From Massilia sp. R2A-15 (GTDB lineage: Bacteria; Pseudomonadota; Gammaproteobacteria; Burkholderiales; Burkholderiaceae_D), in contig NZ_CP131935.1 in assembly GCF_030704305.1 (NCBI RefSeq), forward strand, positions 620,001 through 684,000: a stretch of DNA of 64,000 nucleotides. Reading direction: 5' to 3'. Position numbers and translations under genes: made by a program. Shown here piece by piece: positions 26,606-36,706 of the stretch (the first letter of the stretch is position 1; each line of letters begins with the position of its first letter). A model generated the notes under the pieces. That model did not search any database and was not told the DNA's origin. It saw nothing but the letters and a program-made list of their open reading frames with translations.

Positions 26606-26917
26606 ATGGATACCAAACTCGTAAAATCATCTGAGAACCAGGTCTTCAGCCCGGAGTTCAAGCTCCAAGCGGTTGAACGCCTGAAGCAATGCGATAACGC
26701 CGCGGCGCTGGCGCGAGAGCTCGGCGTGCGTCGAAATCAGCTTTATAAATGGGCGAAGCGGGTCGACTTGGTCGGCCCGGACTTGGCGTTTCGACCGCCT
26801 GGGCGCCCGCCTGCTGGCGAGGAAGACGAGCTGACGCGGCTTCGCAAGGAGAACCTTCGCCTGGCACTGGAGCTCGAAATTCTAAAAAAAGCCGAGGCGT
26901 ACTTCATGCGCCGATAG
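26606..26917 (+). CDS. IS3-family transposase OrfA
   Basis: 103 aa. Residues 14-55 form a helix-turn-helix (FSPEFKLQAVERLKQ ... ARELGVRRNQLYKWAK) that binds the IS ends. The C-terminal part (LTRLRKENLRLALELEIL) is the leucine-zipper used for dimerisation. A run of seven A at 26884-26890 within codons for Leu-Lys-Lys is the likely -1 slippage site that fuses OrfA to OrfB to make the full transposase; OrfA alone normally represses or regulates transposition. Confidence 0.93.
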   Translation: MDTKLVKSSENQVFSPEFKLQAVERLKQCDNAAALARELGVRRNQLYKWAKRVDLVGPDLAFRPPGRPPAGEEDELTRLRKENLRLALELEILKKAEAYFMRR

Positions 26918-27783
26918 CGCTGAGGTACGCCTTCATTCGCGAGCATGCCGAGATGTTTCCGGTAGGGCTGATGTGCCGCTTGCTCGGCGTAAGTCGAAGC
27001 GGCTACCATGCCTCGCGCTGTCGCCCTGTGAGCCCGCGCGATAGCGCGGACATCGCCTTGATTGCGAGGCTTCATGAGATCGACGCGGAACACCGGCGCG
27101 CTGCAGGCGTCATCAAGATGTGGCAGGTGCTGCGCGCGGAAAAAAATCCATGCGGGCGAAATCGAGTGGCACGTCTACGACGTAGCGCCGGCATTCAGAC
27201 GCTTCGAACCCAACGACTGCAAAGCAAACCAGCACCGCAACAAAAAGAACCGCCAGCCCCGAATCTGGTGAACCGGAAATTCAAGGTTGCCCTTCCAAAC
27301 CGCGTGTGGGTGGGCGACATGACGCAAATCACCACACTGACGGGGATAAGCCATCTGTCGATATTCCTGGATTTGTCCACGCACGCTGTCATTGGCTGGG
27401 CGATGGGAACGAGCCAGACCGCCGCCCTGGCCGTGCAGACGATCGAAGCGGCCATGGAGCGATATCGCCCGCCGCCAGGGCTCGTTTGCCACACGGATCA
27501 GGGATCGCCTTACGGCTCGAAGAAGTTTCGCGACTACCTCGAGTCGAAGGGCGCAATTGCGAGCATGAGCCGCAAAGGGAACTGTCACGATAACGCGGTT
27601 GCGGAGAGCTTCTTCTCGAACCTGAAGAACGAGTTGACGCATCACTTCGTGTATGTAGATCACGCTGCCGCGGTTGCCGCCGTCAAAGATCATATTGAGG
27701 TGTACTACAATACAATCCGACTTCATCAATCGCTCGGCTACAAAACGCCGGCGCAGGTCCAAGCGCAGCACATGTGTTGCTAA
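26884..27783 (+). CDS. IS3-family transposase OrfB (DDE integrase domain)
   Basis: Given from the slippage site, where the -1 frame is entered; the frame is open from 26749, but that part is a shadow of orfA. It contains the HTH_21 segment (CRLLGVSRSGYHASR) and an rve/DDE integrase core with the three acidic residues in VWVGDMTQI, CHTDQGSPYGS and NAVAESFFSNLK. The C-terminus has the usual YNTIRLHQSLGYKTPAQ ending. It cuts and joins the IS ends as OrfAB. There are no inactivating mutations. Confidence 0.92.
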   Translation, partial: KKSRGVLHAPIALRYAFIREHAEMFPVGLMCRLLGVSRSGYHASRCRPVSPRDSADIALIARLHEIDAEHRRAAGVIKMWQVLRAEKNPCGRNRVARLRRSAGIQTLRTQRLQSKPAPQQKEPPAPNLVNRKFKVALPNRVWVGDMTQITTLTGISHLSIFLDLSTHAVIGWAMGTSQTAALAVQTIEAAMERYRPPPGLVCHTDQGSPYGSKKFRDYLESKGAIASMSRKGNCHDNAVAESFFSNLKNELTHHFVYVDHAAAVAAVKDHIEVYYNTIRLHQSLGYKTPAQVQAQHMCC

Positions 27784-27831
27784 TTAACCTGTCCACCGAA
27801 CCGGTGCATCTCAGACCTGACCCCATTTTGG

Positions 27832-28629
27832 TTAGGCGCGCAGCGCGTCGCGATCGCCTAGGACGGTCACCGTTTCACCATCTGCCGGCGCCACGACCCG
27901 GACACCATCGCGGCTGGCAGCTTCGCGCAGCTGCTCGCGCGTCACCGGGCAGTGGCTGATCGCTTCCATGTGGTTCGCCACCACCGTGCCTTGCGCGATC
28001 CGCGTGAGTTCGATGACTTCGTCGACGCCCATGATGATCTCGCCGCCCAGGTCGAAGCGCGCCCCGCCGGCCGGCACCACGCATACCTGCGGCTGATGCG
28101 CGCGCACGAATGCACGGACGTCGTCGGTCAGCACGGTGTCGCCGGACAGGTACAGCGACGGCTCACCGGGCAGTTCAATGAAGTAGCCGACCCCGTGCTC
28201 CATCGCCGCGCCAACCAGTCCGCGGCCGTGGCGGCAGCGCACCGTGCGGATCGCGCCGCCGAGGAAAGGCTGCGGCTGCGCGTGACCGTCGGCCAGCGGC
28301 AGCACATTCAGACCGAGCTGGCGCAGGTGCTCGCTGTCGTGCGGCGTGCAGATCACCGGCACCTGGCGCTCGCGCAGCCAGCGCGCGCCGGCGCGGTCGA
28401 GATGATCGAAGTGGCCCTTCTGGCAGTGCGTGATCAGGCAATGCGTCACTTCATCCAGCACCGCGCCGGCTGACTGCGGCAGTTCGACCGTGGGATTGCG
28501 CAGGCGCTTGCCGTCGAACAGGCGCAGCGCGGGCAAGGCGTCCTTCGTCGCCAGCATCGGGTCCACCAGGATGTGGTGCGGACCGGAGTGAATGACGATG
28601 GTGGCGTTTCTGAGCTGGATGATGCGCAT
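27832..28629 (-). CDS. MBL-fold metallo-hydrolase (UlaG-like)
   Basis: 265 aa from the ATG at 28629 with GGAAG upstream. The metallo-beta-lactamase core begins with NATIVIHSGPHHILVDPML. The metal motif is ITHCQKGHFDHLD (about residues 66-78), a variant of HxHxDH lacking the first His of the pair order. YLSGDTVLTDD supplies a later Asp ligand and VVANHMEA a final His. It resembles the UlaG/YtnP-like group that hydrolyses lactones or phosphodiesters. It begins directly behind the IS element on the opposite strand, so its 3' end borders the split repeat. Confidence 0.87.
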   Translation of the reverse strand: MRIIQLRNATIVIHSGPHHILVDPMLATKDALPALRLFDGKRLRNPTVELPQSAGAVLDEVTHCLITHCQKGHFDHLDRAGARWLRERQVPVICTPHDSEHLRQLGLNVLPLADGHAQPQPFLGGAIRTVRCRHGRGLVGAAMEHGVGYFIELPGEPSLYLSGDTVLTDDVRAFVRAHQPQVCVVPAGGARFDLGGEIIMGVDEVIELTRIAQGTVVANHMEAISHCPVTREQLREAASRDGVRVVAPADGETVTVLGDRDALRA

Positions 28630-28688
28630 GTCACTTCCTTCCTTAGTGGTGATATCGCGGCGTGCGGGCACGCCGCGGACCAAAGACT

Positions 28689-28715
28689 GGGGTCAGGTCC
28701 GCCGGACCTGACCCC
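28689..28715. repeat. Type-1 GGGGTC palindrome
   Basis: A symmetrical copy (GGGGTCAGGTCC-GCC-GGACCTGACCCC) in the gap between the MBL hydrolase gene and the DJ-1-like gene. Confidence 0.82.
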
Positions 28716-28780
28716 GGGTTTGCCGGCACCGCGTGAGCTTGCCTTGAGCGACGTCCCGCCGCCAGTGGCGAAATGAATTC

Positions 28781-29443
28781 CTAAAATGGGATGTCGCGCA
28801 CGGCCATGCGCTGTGCCGCGGATTGTTCGATGCTCCGGATGACGGCCTTGGCCGCGTCGGGCTGCTCGTCTGGCGTGCCGTTGCCAAACGGCGGCGCCGG
28901 ATAGTATTCGATGCCGAGCTGGATCAGGCGCGCGGTCGCTTCGCCGGCCAGCAGGCCAGTGAGGAACAGGGCCGCGTCCACGCTGGCCGATACGCCGGCG
29001 CCGGTAATGAGCTTGCCGTCGCGCTGAAAACGGGACGGCTCCACCAGCGCGCCATACGCCGCCACCTTGTCGCGCGTGAACCAGTTGGTCGTCACGCGCC
29101 GGCCAGGCAGCAGGCCGGCGGCGCCAAGCAGTTCGGCGCCGTTGCAGATGCTGACCGTCCACTGGCTGGCCGCGTCGAGCCGGCGGATGCAGTCGAGCAG
29201 CGGCTGGTTCTCCAGCGCGGCGGCGACCCCGGGCCCGCCCGGCACGTACAGGATGTCGGTCGATTCCAGCTGGTCGAAGCGCCTGTACGCGATCATGCCG
29301 AGCCGGCCGCTGTCGGCCGCAACCACCCCTTCGGCGGTGGCCGCGAACTCCACCTCCATGCCGGGCACGTTGGCCAGCACCTCGTAGCCGCCGACGATAT
29401 CGAGGGCGGTAAATCCGTCAAACAGCAAAATGGTCAAGCGCAT
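28781..29443 (-). CDS. DJ-1/PfpI family protein
   Basis: 220 aa. It has the class I glutamine-amidotransferase-like fold of DJ-1/PfpI. The nucleophile elbow is VSICNGAELL with Cys100, and ILYVPGGPG supplies the strand before it. A near-perfect AAAGGAGG precedes the ATG. The family includes isonitrile hydratases, glyoxalase-like enzymes and chaperones, and activity cannot be chosen from sequence alone. It is divergent from a GlxA-type regulator that shares the same fold in its N-terminal half, a common pairing in which the regulator controls the enzyme. Confidence 0.9.
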   Translation of the reverse strand: MRLTILLFDGFTALDIVGGYEVLANVPGMEVEFAATAEGVVAADSGRLGMIAYRRFDQLESTDILYVPGGPGVAAALENQPLLDCIRRLDAASQWTVSICNGAELLGAAGLLPGRRVTTNWFTRDKVAAYGALVEPSRFQRDGKLITGAGVSASVDAALFLTGLLAGEATARLIQLGIEYYPAPPFGNGTPDEQPDAAKAVIRSIEQSAAQRMAVRDIPF

Positions 29444-29497
29444 GAGTTCCTCCTTTGGACGAAACGAATTATCGATCGGCGGGCGGGCGGAGAAAAT

Positions 29498-29532
29498 TGG
29501 CGATAGCGCCCATTTTTATGGCAATATCGCCA
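29498..29532. promoter_or_regulatory. Two tandem operator-like palindromes
   Basis: TGGCGATAGCGCC at 29498-29510 and TGGCAATATCGCCA at 29519-29532 share the pattern TGGCRATAKCGCC and start 21 bp apart (two helical turns). They lie directly before the GlxA-like start codon in the divergent gap with the DJ-1 gene, suiting cooperative binding by the regulator. Confidence 0.55.
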
Positions 29533-29535
29533 CAT

Positions 29536-30549
29536 ATGAAAATCAACATCCTCGCTTTTGACGGCTGCATGGGCATGGAAATCTTCGGCCTGTGCGATAC
29601 GCTGCTGCTGGCCAACCGCGTCGCCCGGGCGGTGCGCGGCGCGAAGTCCGAGCCCTTGTTCGACGTGCGCGTGACCAGCCTCGCCGGCGGCAGCGTGAAC
29701 GCGGCCGGCGGCCTGGCGATCGGCACGCGCAAGTTCCGTGCGTCGGCGGACATGCTGGTGGTGCCTGGCATGGACATCGGCGATCGCGATGGCTGCACCC
29801 GGCCGCACACCCGGCTTGCGGGCGAGGTGGCAGCCATCGGCAGGGCGTTCGCGCGCGGGGCGCCGGTGGCGTCGATGTGCGTCGGCGCATTCCTGCTGGC
29901 CGAAGCGGGGCTGCTGGACGGCCGGCGCGCGACGACGTCGTGGATGTTCGCGCCCGACCTGGCCCGGCGCTTCCCGCAGGTGCGGGTCGATCCCGAGGCG
30001 ATGCTGGTGGAAGACGGCGGCGTGATCACCACCGGCTCGTTCTCGTCGGCCTTCGACCTGGCGATGCTGCTGGTTCGCCGTGTCGCCGCGCCGAAGGAGG
30101 CGAGGGCGGTGGCGCGCATGGCGCTGCTCACCGCGCGCGGCAGCCAGGCCGCGTGGGTCGATACGGCGATGCTGGCCCGGCCGCCGGCGCAGTTTTCGGA
30201 TCACGTGCAAAGCTGGCTGTCCGAGCGCGTCGCCGAGCCGTTCGACCTCGCCGTGCTCGCGGCCGCGTTCCACGTCAGCGAGCGCACCATGCTGCGCCGG
30301 CTGAAAGCGGAAACGGGGCAGACGCCGCTGGGCTACTTGCAGGGCGAGCGGATCAACATCGCCAAGCGGCTGCTCGAGTCGGGCACGCTCAGCCTGGCGC
30401 AGATCACGGAGCGCGTCGGCTATCTGGACGTGGCCACCTTCAGCGCGCTGTTCAAGCGGCTGGTCGGGCAGTCGCCGGCCCAGTTTCGCCGCGCGTTCAA
30501 CTACGGGGTCAGGTCCGGCGGACCTGACCCCATTCGTGTATCGTCATGA
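29536..30549 (+). CDS. GlxA-type AraC-family transcriptional regulator
   Basis: 337 aa from the ATG at 29536. Residues 1 to about 190 form a DJ-1/PfpI-like sensor domain (KINILAFDGCMGMEIFGLCD; SMCVGAFLLAEAG with a Cys at the nucleophile position). Residues of about 225-325 form the AraC double helix-turn-helix (HVSERTMLRRLKAETGQTP and VGYLDVATFSALFKRLVGQS). The last 16 residues are encoded by a type-1 repeat (30505-30531), so the C-terminal tail has been altered by repeat insertion. The stop overlaps the next ATG. Confidence 0.92.
   Translation: MKINILAFDGCMGMEIFGLCDTLLLANRVARAVRGAKSEPLFDVRVTSLAGGSVNAAGGLAIGTRKFRASADMLVVPGMDIGDRDGCTRPHTRLAGEVAAIGRAFARGAPVASMCVGAFLLAEAGLLDGRRATTSWMFAPDLARRFPQVRVDPEAMLVEDGGVITTGSFSSAFDLAMLLVRRVAAPKEARAVARMALLTARGSQAAWVDTAMLARPPAQFSDHVQSWLSERVAEPFDLAVLAAAFHVSERTMLRRLKAETGQTPLGYLQGERINIAKRLLESGTLSLAQITERVGYLDVATFSALFKRLVGQSPAQFRRAFNYGVRSGGPDPIRVSS
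30505..30531. repeat. Type-1 palindrome inside the 3' end of a gene
   Basis: A symmetrical copy (GGGGTCAGGTCC-GGC-GGACCTGACCCC type) read as codons for the tail of the GlxA-like regulator, ending 15 bp before the glycerophosphodiesterase start codon. Confidence 0.85.
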
Positions 30550-31289
30550 CCATGTGGCCCTATCCAAAAGTCCTCGCCCATCGAGGCGGCGGCAAGCTCG
30601 CTCCCGAGAACACCATCGCGGCGCTCAAGTGCGGGCTGGCGCACGGCTTTCGCGCCGTCGAGTTCGACGTGATGCTCGCGCGCGACGGCGTGCCGGTGGT
30701 GATGCACGATCCCTACCTCGGCCGCACGGTGGCCGGCTCCGGCAATGTGTTCGACTACGACGCGGCCGAGCTGGCGCGGATGGACGCCGGCGGCTGGTTC
30801 GACAAGCAGTTTCAGGGCGAGCCGGTGCCGCTGTTCGCCGATTTTGCGGCCTTCTGCAAGGCCAGCGGCATCTGGATGAACATCGAAATCAAGCCAGCGC
30901 CCGGCTTCGAGGCGCAAACCGGCGCGGTTGTCGCCGAGGCCGCGCGCGCGATGTTCGAAGGCGAGCCGGGGCAGGCGCCGCTGCTGTCGTCGTTCAGCGA
31001 GACCGCGCTGGCCGCCGCGCGCGACGCCGCGCCGGAGGTGGCGCGCGCCTTGCTGCTTGACGTCGTCCCGCGCGACTGGCTGCACCGCGCACGGGCGCTG
31101 GGCGCGGTGGCGATCCATACCAATCACAAGCACCTGACGCAGGGCGTGGCGCGCGAGATCCGGCTGTCCGGCTTCGGCCTGTTTTGCTACACCGTCAACA
31201 ACCCGATCCGCGCGCGCGAGCTGCTGATGTGGGGCGTGGACGGCTTCTGCACCGACCGGATCGACCTGATCGGCCCGGATTTCAGCTAG
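30546..31289 (+). CDS. ugpQ: Glycerophosphodiester phosphodiesterase
   Basis: 247 aa, cytoplasmic. It hydrolyses glycerophosphodiesters to glycerol-3-phosphate and an alcohol. The GDPD signature is complete: [14 protein letters not shown], then [19 protein letters not shown], both carrying the catalytic His and metal-binding Glu/Asp. NIEIKPAPG and the C-terminal [11 protein letters not shown] are also typical. There is no signal peptide, so it matches UgpQ rather than GlpQ. It overlaps the preceding regulator gene by four bases (ATGA). Confidence 0.94.
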   Translation: MTMWPYPKVLAHRGGGKLAPENTIAALKCGLAHGFRAVEFDVMLARDGVPVVMHDPYLGRTVAGSGNVFDYDAAELARMDAGGWFDKQFQGEPVPLFADFAAFCKASGIWMNIEIKPAPGFEAQTGAVVAEAARAMFEGEPGQAPLLSSFSETALAAARDAAPEVARALLLDVVPRDWLHRARALGAVAIHTNHKHLTQGVAREIRLSGFGLFCYTVNNPIRARELLMWGVDGFCTDRIDLIGPDFS

Positions 31290-31317
31290 TCCGTTCAAGG
31301 GACGACAACCTGGAGAC

Positions 31318-31406
31318 CGTCGTCCCTGCGAAGGCAGGGACCCATGCTGAGCCTCTCTCTGAGTTCAGCACGCTCAGTATGGGCACCTGCCTTCGCAGGT
31401 ACGACA
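31318..31406. repeat. Type-2 CGTCGT hairpin repeat
   Basis: Left arm CGTCGTCCCTGCGAAGG, right arm CCTTCGCAGGTACGAC, inner CATGCTGAG and CTCAGTATG. One of the best-preserved copies, between ugpQ and alaS, ending just before the likely alaS promoter. Confidence 0.85.
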
Positions 31407-31425
31407 ACATAGCTCCTGCCTACGC

Positions 31426-31431
31426 TATAAT
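31426..31431 (+). promoter_or_regulatory. Candidate -10 of alaS
   Basis: A perfect TATAAT, 40 bp before the alaS ATG. The -35 is poor (GACAAC at 31403-31408, 17 bp spacing) and would fall in the edge of the type-2 repeat. Confidence 0.5.
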
Positions 31432-31471
31432 CAATTTTTTAAAGCATGCTGCCATCCTTCGCCCATACGAC

Positions 31472-34084
<2,613 letters not shown>

Positions 34085-34097
34085 TATCACCGAAGTC

Positions 34098-34180
34098 GGG
34101 GTCTGGTCCTGCGGACCTGACCCCATCTTGCAGTGACGACGAAAAATCAAAATGGGGTCAGGTCCGCAGGACCAGACCCC
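34098..34180. repeat. Inverted pair of type-1 palindromes
   Basis: The copy at 34098-34124 (GGGGTCTGGTCCTGCGG...) and the copy at 34154-34180 (GGGGTCAGGTCCGCAGG...) are exact reverse complements over 27 bp, 29 bp apart. This is the cleanest example showing that the unit is directional and occurs as a back-to-back pair. Confidence 0.88.
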
Positions 34181-34308
34181 GTCCTTCGCCATTTATCCGG
34201 TTTGCATAGATTGTTTGCATCCTGAACACGGTCGTTGTTCTTTTGCAACGGTTCAAGTTTATTTTGGTGCGGTGCGTCATAATCCTCCAATTGGAGTAGT
34301 ATGGCGTC

Positions 34309-34599
34309 ATGAACACCGTAACCAACCTAGCGAACCCATCGATGAGTACGATCACGTTAGACAGCGACGTCATGGAATACCAGAAGGATCTCGATGCGCG
34401 CGGCCTGAATTGCCCCTTGCCGATTCTGAAGGCGAAAAAGGCGCTGGCCGAAATGCAAACCGGCGAGGTGCTGCGCATCGTCGCCACCGACTCCGGTTCC
34501 GTGCGCGATTTCCAGGCGTTTGCCAAGCAGACCGGCAACGCGCTGCTGGCGCACAGCCAGAACGGCCTGGAATTCACGTTCCTCATGCGCCGCAAGTAA
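34309..34599 (+). CDS. TusA-like sulfurtransferase / SirA family
   Basis: 96 aa from the ATG at 34309; a later ATG at 34342 is possible and neither has a strong ribosome site. Residues of about 25-94 form a TusA domain with the active-site Cys in LDARGLNCPLPILKAKKAL. The family relays sulfur as a persulfide for tRNA thiolation and other sulfur chemistry. It stands alone and is followed by its own terminator, with no tus operon nearby. It may be YeeD- or YedF-like rather than TusA itself. Confidence 0.88.
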   Translation: MNTVTNLANPSMSTITLDSDVMEYQKDLDARGLNCPLPILKAKKALAEMQTGEVLRIVATDSGSVRDFQAFAKQTGNALLAHSQNGLEFTFLMRRK

Positions 34600-34607
34600 G
34601 ACCCCCA

Positions 34608-34633
34608 AACGGACCAGTCAGGTCCGTTTTTTT
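34608..34633 (+). terminator. Rho-independent terminator of the TusA-like gene
   Basis: Stem AACGGACC (34608-34615) and GGTCCGTT (34621-34628) with a 5-base loop and a T run to 34633. Confidence 0.85.
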
Positions 34634-34669
34634 CTCCACGCCTGTTTTTATCGTTCGATCGCCGCGCAC

Positions 34670-34696
34670 AAAAAAAGCCCGCGCATTGGCGGGCTT
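34670..34696 (-). terminator. Rho-independent terminator of the beta-helix gene
   Basis: Stem AAGCCCGC (34675-34682) and GCGGGCTT (34689-34696) with A bases at 34670-34676, giving a T run on the minus strand. It terminates the gene ending at 34742. Confidence 0.82.
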
Positions 34697-34741
34697 CGCA
34701 ACGTCGGCGCCGGAATTCATTCGGCGCCATTACCTGCGTGC

Positions 34742-36307
34742 TTATCTCCCGGACTTGACCGAAATCGATGTCGTCGCCACGTTGTTCGACGTGTCGTAAG
34801 CCGTTGCGCTCAGCGTGTGCGTGCCTGTGCGCACGCTCACCGATTTGGTCAACTTTGCACCGGGCTGTTCCGCGACCTTGGCGCCATCGACGAACAACGC
34901 GATTTTCGCGACCGCGCGATCGTCGGTGGCCGACACTGAAACGCTGAACGAGCGCTTGGTGGTGCCGCCGGCCAGCGGCGCGGCGAACGCCACTTTCGGA
35001 GGCGTTACGTCGGCCGTTGGTCCTGGCGTCGGAGTAGGCGTTGGCGTCGGAGTCGGGGTCGGGGTCGGGGTAGGAGTCGGCGTCGGCGTCGGCGTTGGCG
35101 TTGGCGTCGCCGTTGGTGCCGCCTCGTAAGCGCCGATATCGATTTTCCCGTCGCTCGGACGCGCCTGGCTTTGCGCAACATGCACGTACTGCATGACCGG
35201 AACGAGCGAGACGCCCGATGCCGACACGCCTGGCGCCGTGCCCGCGTTGATCACCTGGATGTTTGCAGTCGGATGCAAATCGTAATTGGCGCGGTCGACG
35301 AACCCTGGCGCCACCGAACGGTAGTTGGTCCGGTCGATGCTCGACGCCTGCGTGCTTACGGTGCCGGTGCCGCCGAAGATATTATTCTGCAGCAGGGCTG
35401 GCACGGTCACGCCGCTACCCACCAGCACGAAGGTGCCGTGCGAACTGTCCTCGTTCAGGAAGGTGTTGTTGACGACATACAGATCCTTGCCAGGATTGGT
35501 CGCGCCTTCTTCGCCGTAGGCCAGCATGCCGGGATTCTGATTGGCCGAAGGCTGCTGGATCACGTTGCCGATGACGTAAGAGGTGCCCGCGTTCGGCAGG
35601 TCGATTTCGTAGCTTGGCTGGCCGCTGCCGGCGACGCCCGGGGCGCTGCTCGAGAAGCGGTTATAGGCGATGGTGTTGACCATCGCGCGCGACTTCAGGT
35701 TGTGACCGACGTTCGCATCGTGCGAATAGTTGTTGCGGAAGGTCAGGCTGGCCGCGTTGCCGATGTACAGGTTGTGGGTATAGCCGGTGCCGTAGCCGTT
35801 GTGGCCGAATTCGCTGCCTTCGATCAGGATGTTGCTGGTCGTTTGCGCGCCGCTCAGGATGCCGTTTTCGTTGTCATGCAAAAAGCTGTTGCGCAGGGTG
35901 AAGTTGACGCCTTCGAGGCGCAGCGCGGCGCCGTTCTGGTCCGGCACCTTGGCGCCAAACATCTCCACATTCTCGACGACGACATTGTTGCCGGTGATGA
36001 CCCAGGTGCCTTTGCCGCCGGCGTTCGCGCCGTTGGCGTTAATCGCGGGGCGGCCATTCACGCCGCGAATCGTCAGGTTGCTCGCCGTCACGGTGCAGAC
36101 GTCGCCGGAATAGGTGGTCCCGCCGGTGATTTCGACCACGTCGCCGGCCGCGGCGCGCGTGAGGGCGCTGCACGGCGTGGCGTAGGTCTTGCCAGGGCCG
36201 ACCGACAGGGTCGCGGCGGAGGCGGCGGTTGCTGCACAGCACAGGAGCGAGGCGGCGGCGAGATCGCGCAGGGGAAAGGCGGATGAAGTGCGGGTGTTCG
36301 AGCGCAT
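34742..36307 (-). CDS. Secreted beta-helix protein with Thr-Pro linker and Ig-like domain
   Basis: 521 aa. Residues of about 10-33 form a signal peptide ending near ASAATLSVG. Residues of about 40-395 are a right-handed parallel beta-helix of the pectin-lyase-like type, with many Asn and short strands (LRLEGVNFTLRNSFLHDNEN). A long (Thr-Pro)n linker follows (about 397-430), then a C-terminal Ig-like domain with DRAVAKIALFVDGAKV and SVRTGTHTLSATAYD, as in bacterial Big-type adhesion or carbohydrate-surface domains. It is probably a secreted or surface polysaccharide-binding or polysaccharide-cleaving protein; no lyase catalytic triad was identified. Confidence 0.85.
   Translation of the reverse strand: MRSNTRTSSAFPLRDLAAASLLCCAATAASAATLSVGPGKTYATPCSALTRAAAGDVVEITGGTTYSGDVCTVTASNLTIRGVNGRPAINANGANAGGKGTWVITGNNVVVENVEMFGAKVPDQNGAALRLEGVNFTLRNSFLHDNENGILSGAQTTSNILIEGSEFGHNGYGTGYTHNLYIGNAASLTFRNNYSHDANVGHNLKSRAMVNTIAYNRFSSSAPGVAGSGQPSYEIDLPNAGTSYVIGNVIQQPSANQNPGMLAYGEEGATNPGKDLYVVNNTFLNEDSSHGTFVLVGSGVTVPALLQNNIFGGTGTVSTQASSIDRTNYRSVAPGFVDRANYDLHPTANIQVINAGTAPGVSASGVSLVPVMQYVHVAQSQARPSDGKIDIGAYEAAPTATPTPTPTPTPTPTPTPTPTPTPTPTPTPGPTADVTPPKVAFAAPLAGGTTKRSFSVSVSATDDRAVAKIALFVDGAKVAEQPGAKLTKSVSVRTGTHTLSATAYDTSNNVATTSISVKSGR
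35021..35110. repeat. Tandem hexamer repeat encoding Thr-Pro linker
   Basis: About 15 imperfect copies of a GGCGTC/GGGGTC/GGAGTC hexamer inside the beta-helix gene, read on the minus strand as alternating Thr-Pro codons. Such a tract can gain or lose six-base units without changing frame. Confidence 0.8.
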
Positions 36308-36706
36308 AGAAAATCCCAGGGAAGTGAAAGGGGGGTATTGCTACAGAATTACGCGGGGGAAACTTCGAGGGGCCTAGCGTAGCCGCTTTGTTGCTGCCTC
36401 GCTGTAAGAAGTTGTAACGTGTTAATATTGATAACGGTGCAATTTCGGCAAGATGCGTATGGCGGGTGCGCAATCGTGTGTCATTTTTGTAATTCCCCAA
36501 AAGAATCGAAATACTCTGGAAAGCATTGATCCGCCGGTAATTTTCTGAAGCGGGTGGTTCGGCGCGTCGGGTGACGGTTTTTTAGAGGACTCCTTCCACG
36601 CATTAATCGCACGACCGTGCTTTAATTTCGCCGTGCAGGTGTTTTTCTCTTATAATCTAGGCCACTCAAGGCAGTCACTGAATTTCACTTTTTCCAAAGG
36701 CCCCCC
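36308..36706. other. Gene-free divergent region before etfB
   Basis: 399 bp without a credible open frame and lower in GC than its surroundings. TATAAT at 36651-36656 is a plausible -10 for etfB without a good -35 at 17 bp. AAAGG at 36697-36701 is the etfB ribosome site. The rest would hold the promoter of the divergent beta-helix gene; no operator is obvious. Confidence 0.6.

Larger units (their letters stand above)
26557..27813 (+). mobile_element. Complete IS3-family insertion sequence, 1257 bp
   Basis: The ends are imperfect inverted repeats starting TGAGATGTACCG (left, 26557) and TGAGATGCACCG (right, read inward from 27813), about 24 bp each with a shared GGTGGACA inner part. GACC is duplicated at 26553-26556 and 27814-27817. 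It contains orfA and orfB in the IS3 arrangement with a -1 frameshift site. Both frames are intact, so the element could be active. The subgroup is not assigned. Confidence 0.93.
26537..27824. repeat. Type-1 palindrome split by IS3-family insertion
   Basis: The left part at 26537-26556 (GGGGTCTGGTCC...GGACC) and the right part at 27814-27824 (GACCTGACCCC) share GACC, the target duplication. Removing the IS and one GACC restores a perfect type-1 copy identical to the one at 34098-34124. Confidence 0.88.

Noticed and set aside
27832..28629. Disruption of the MBL hydrolase gene by the IS element
   Set aside because: The hydrolase frame is complete and ends 19 bp outside the IS right end; only the intergenic repeat was split.
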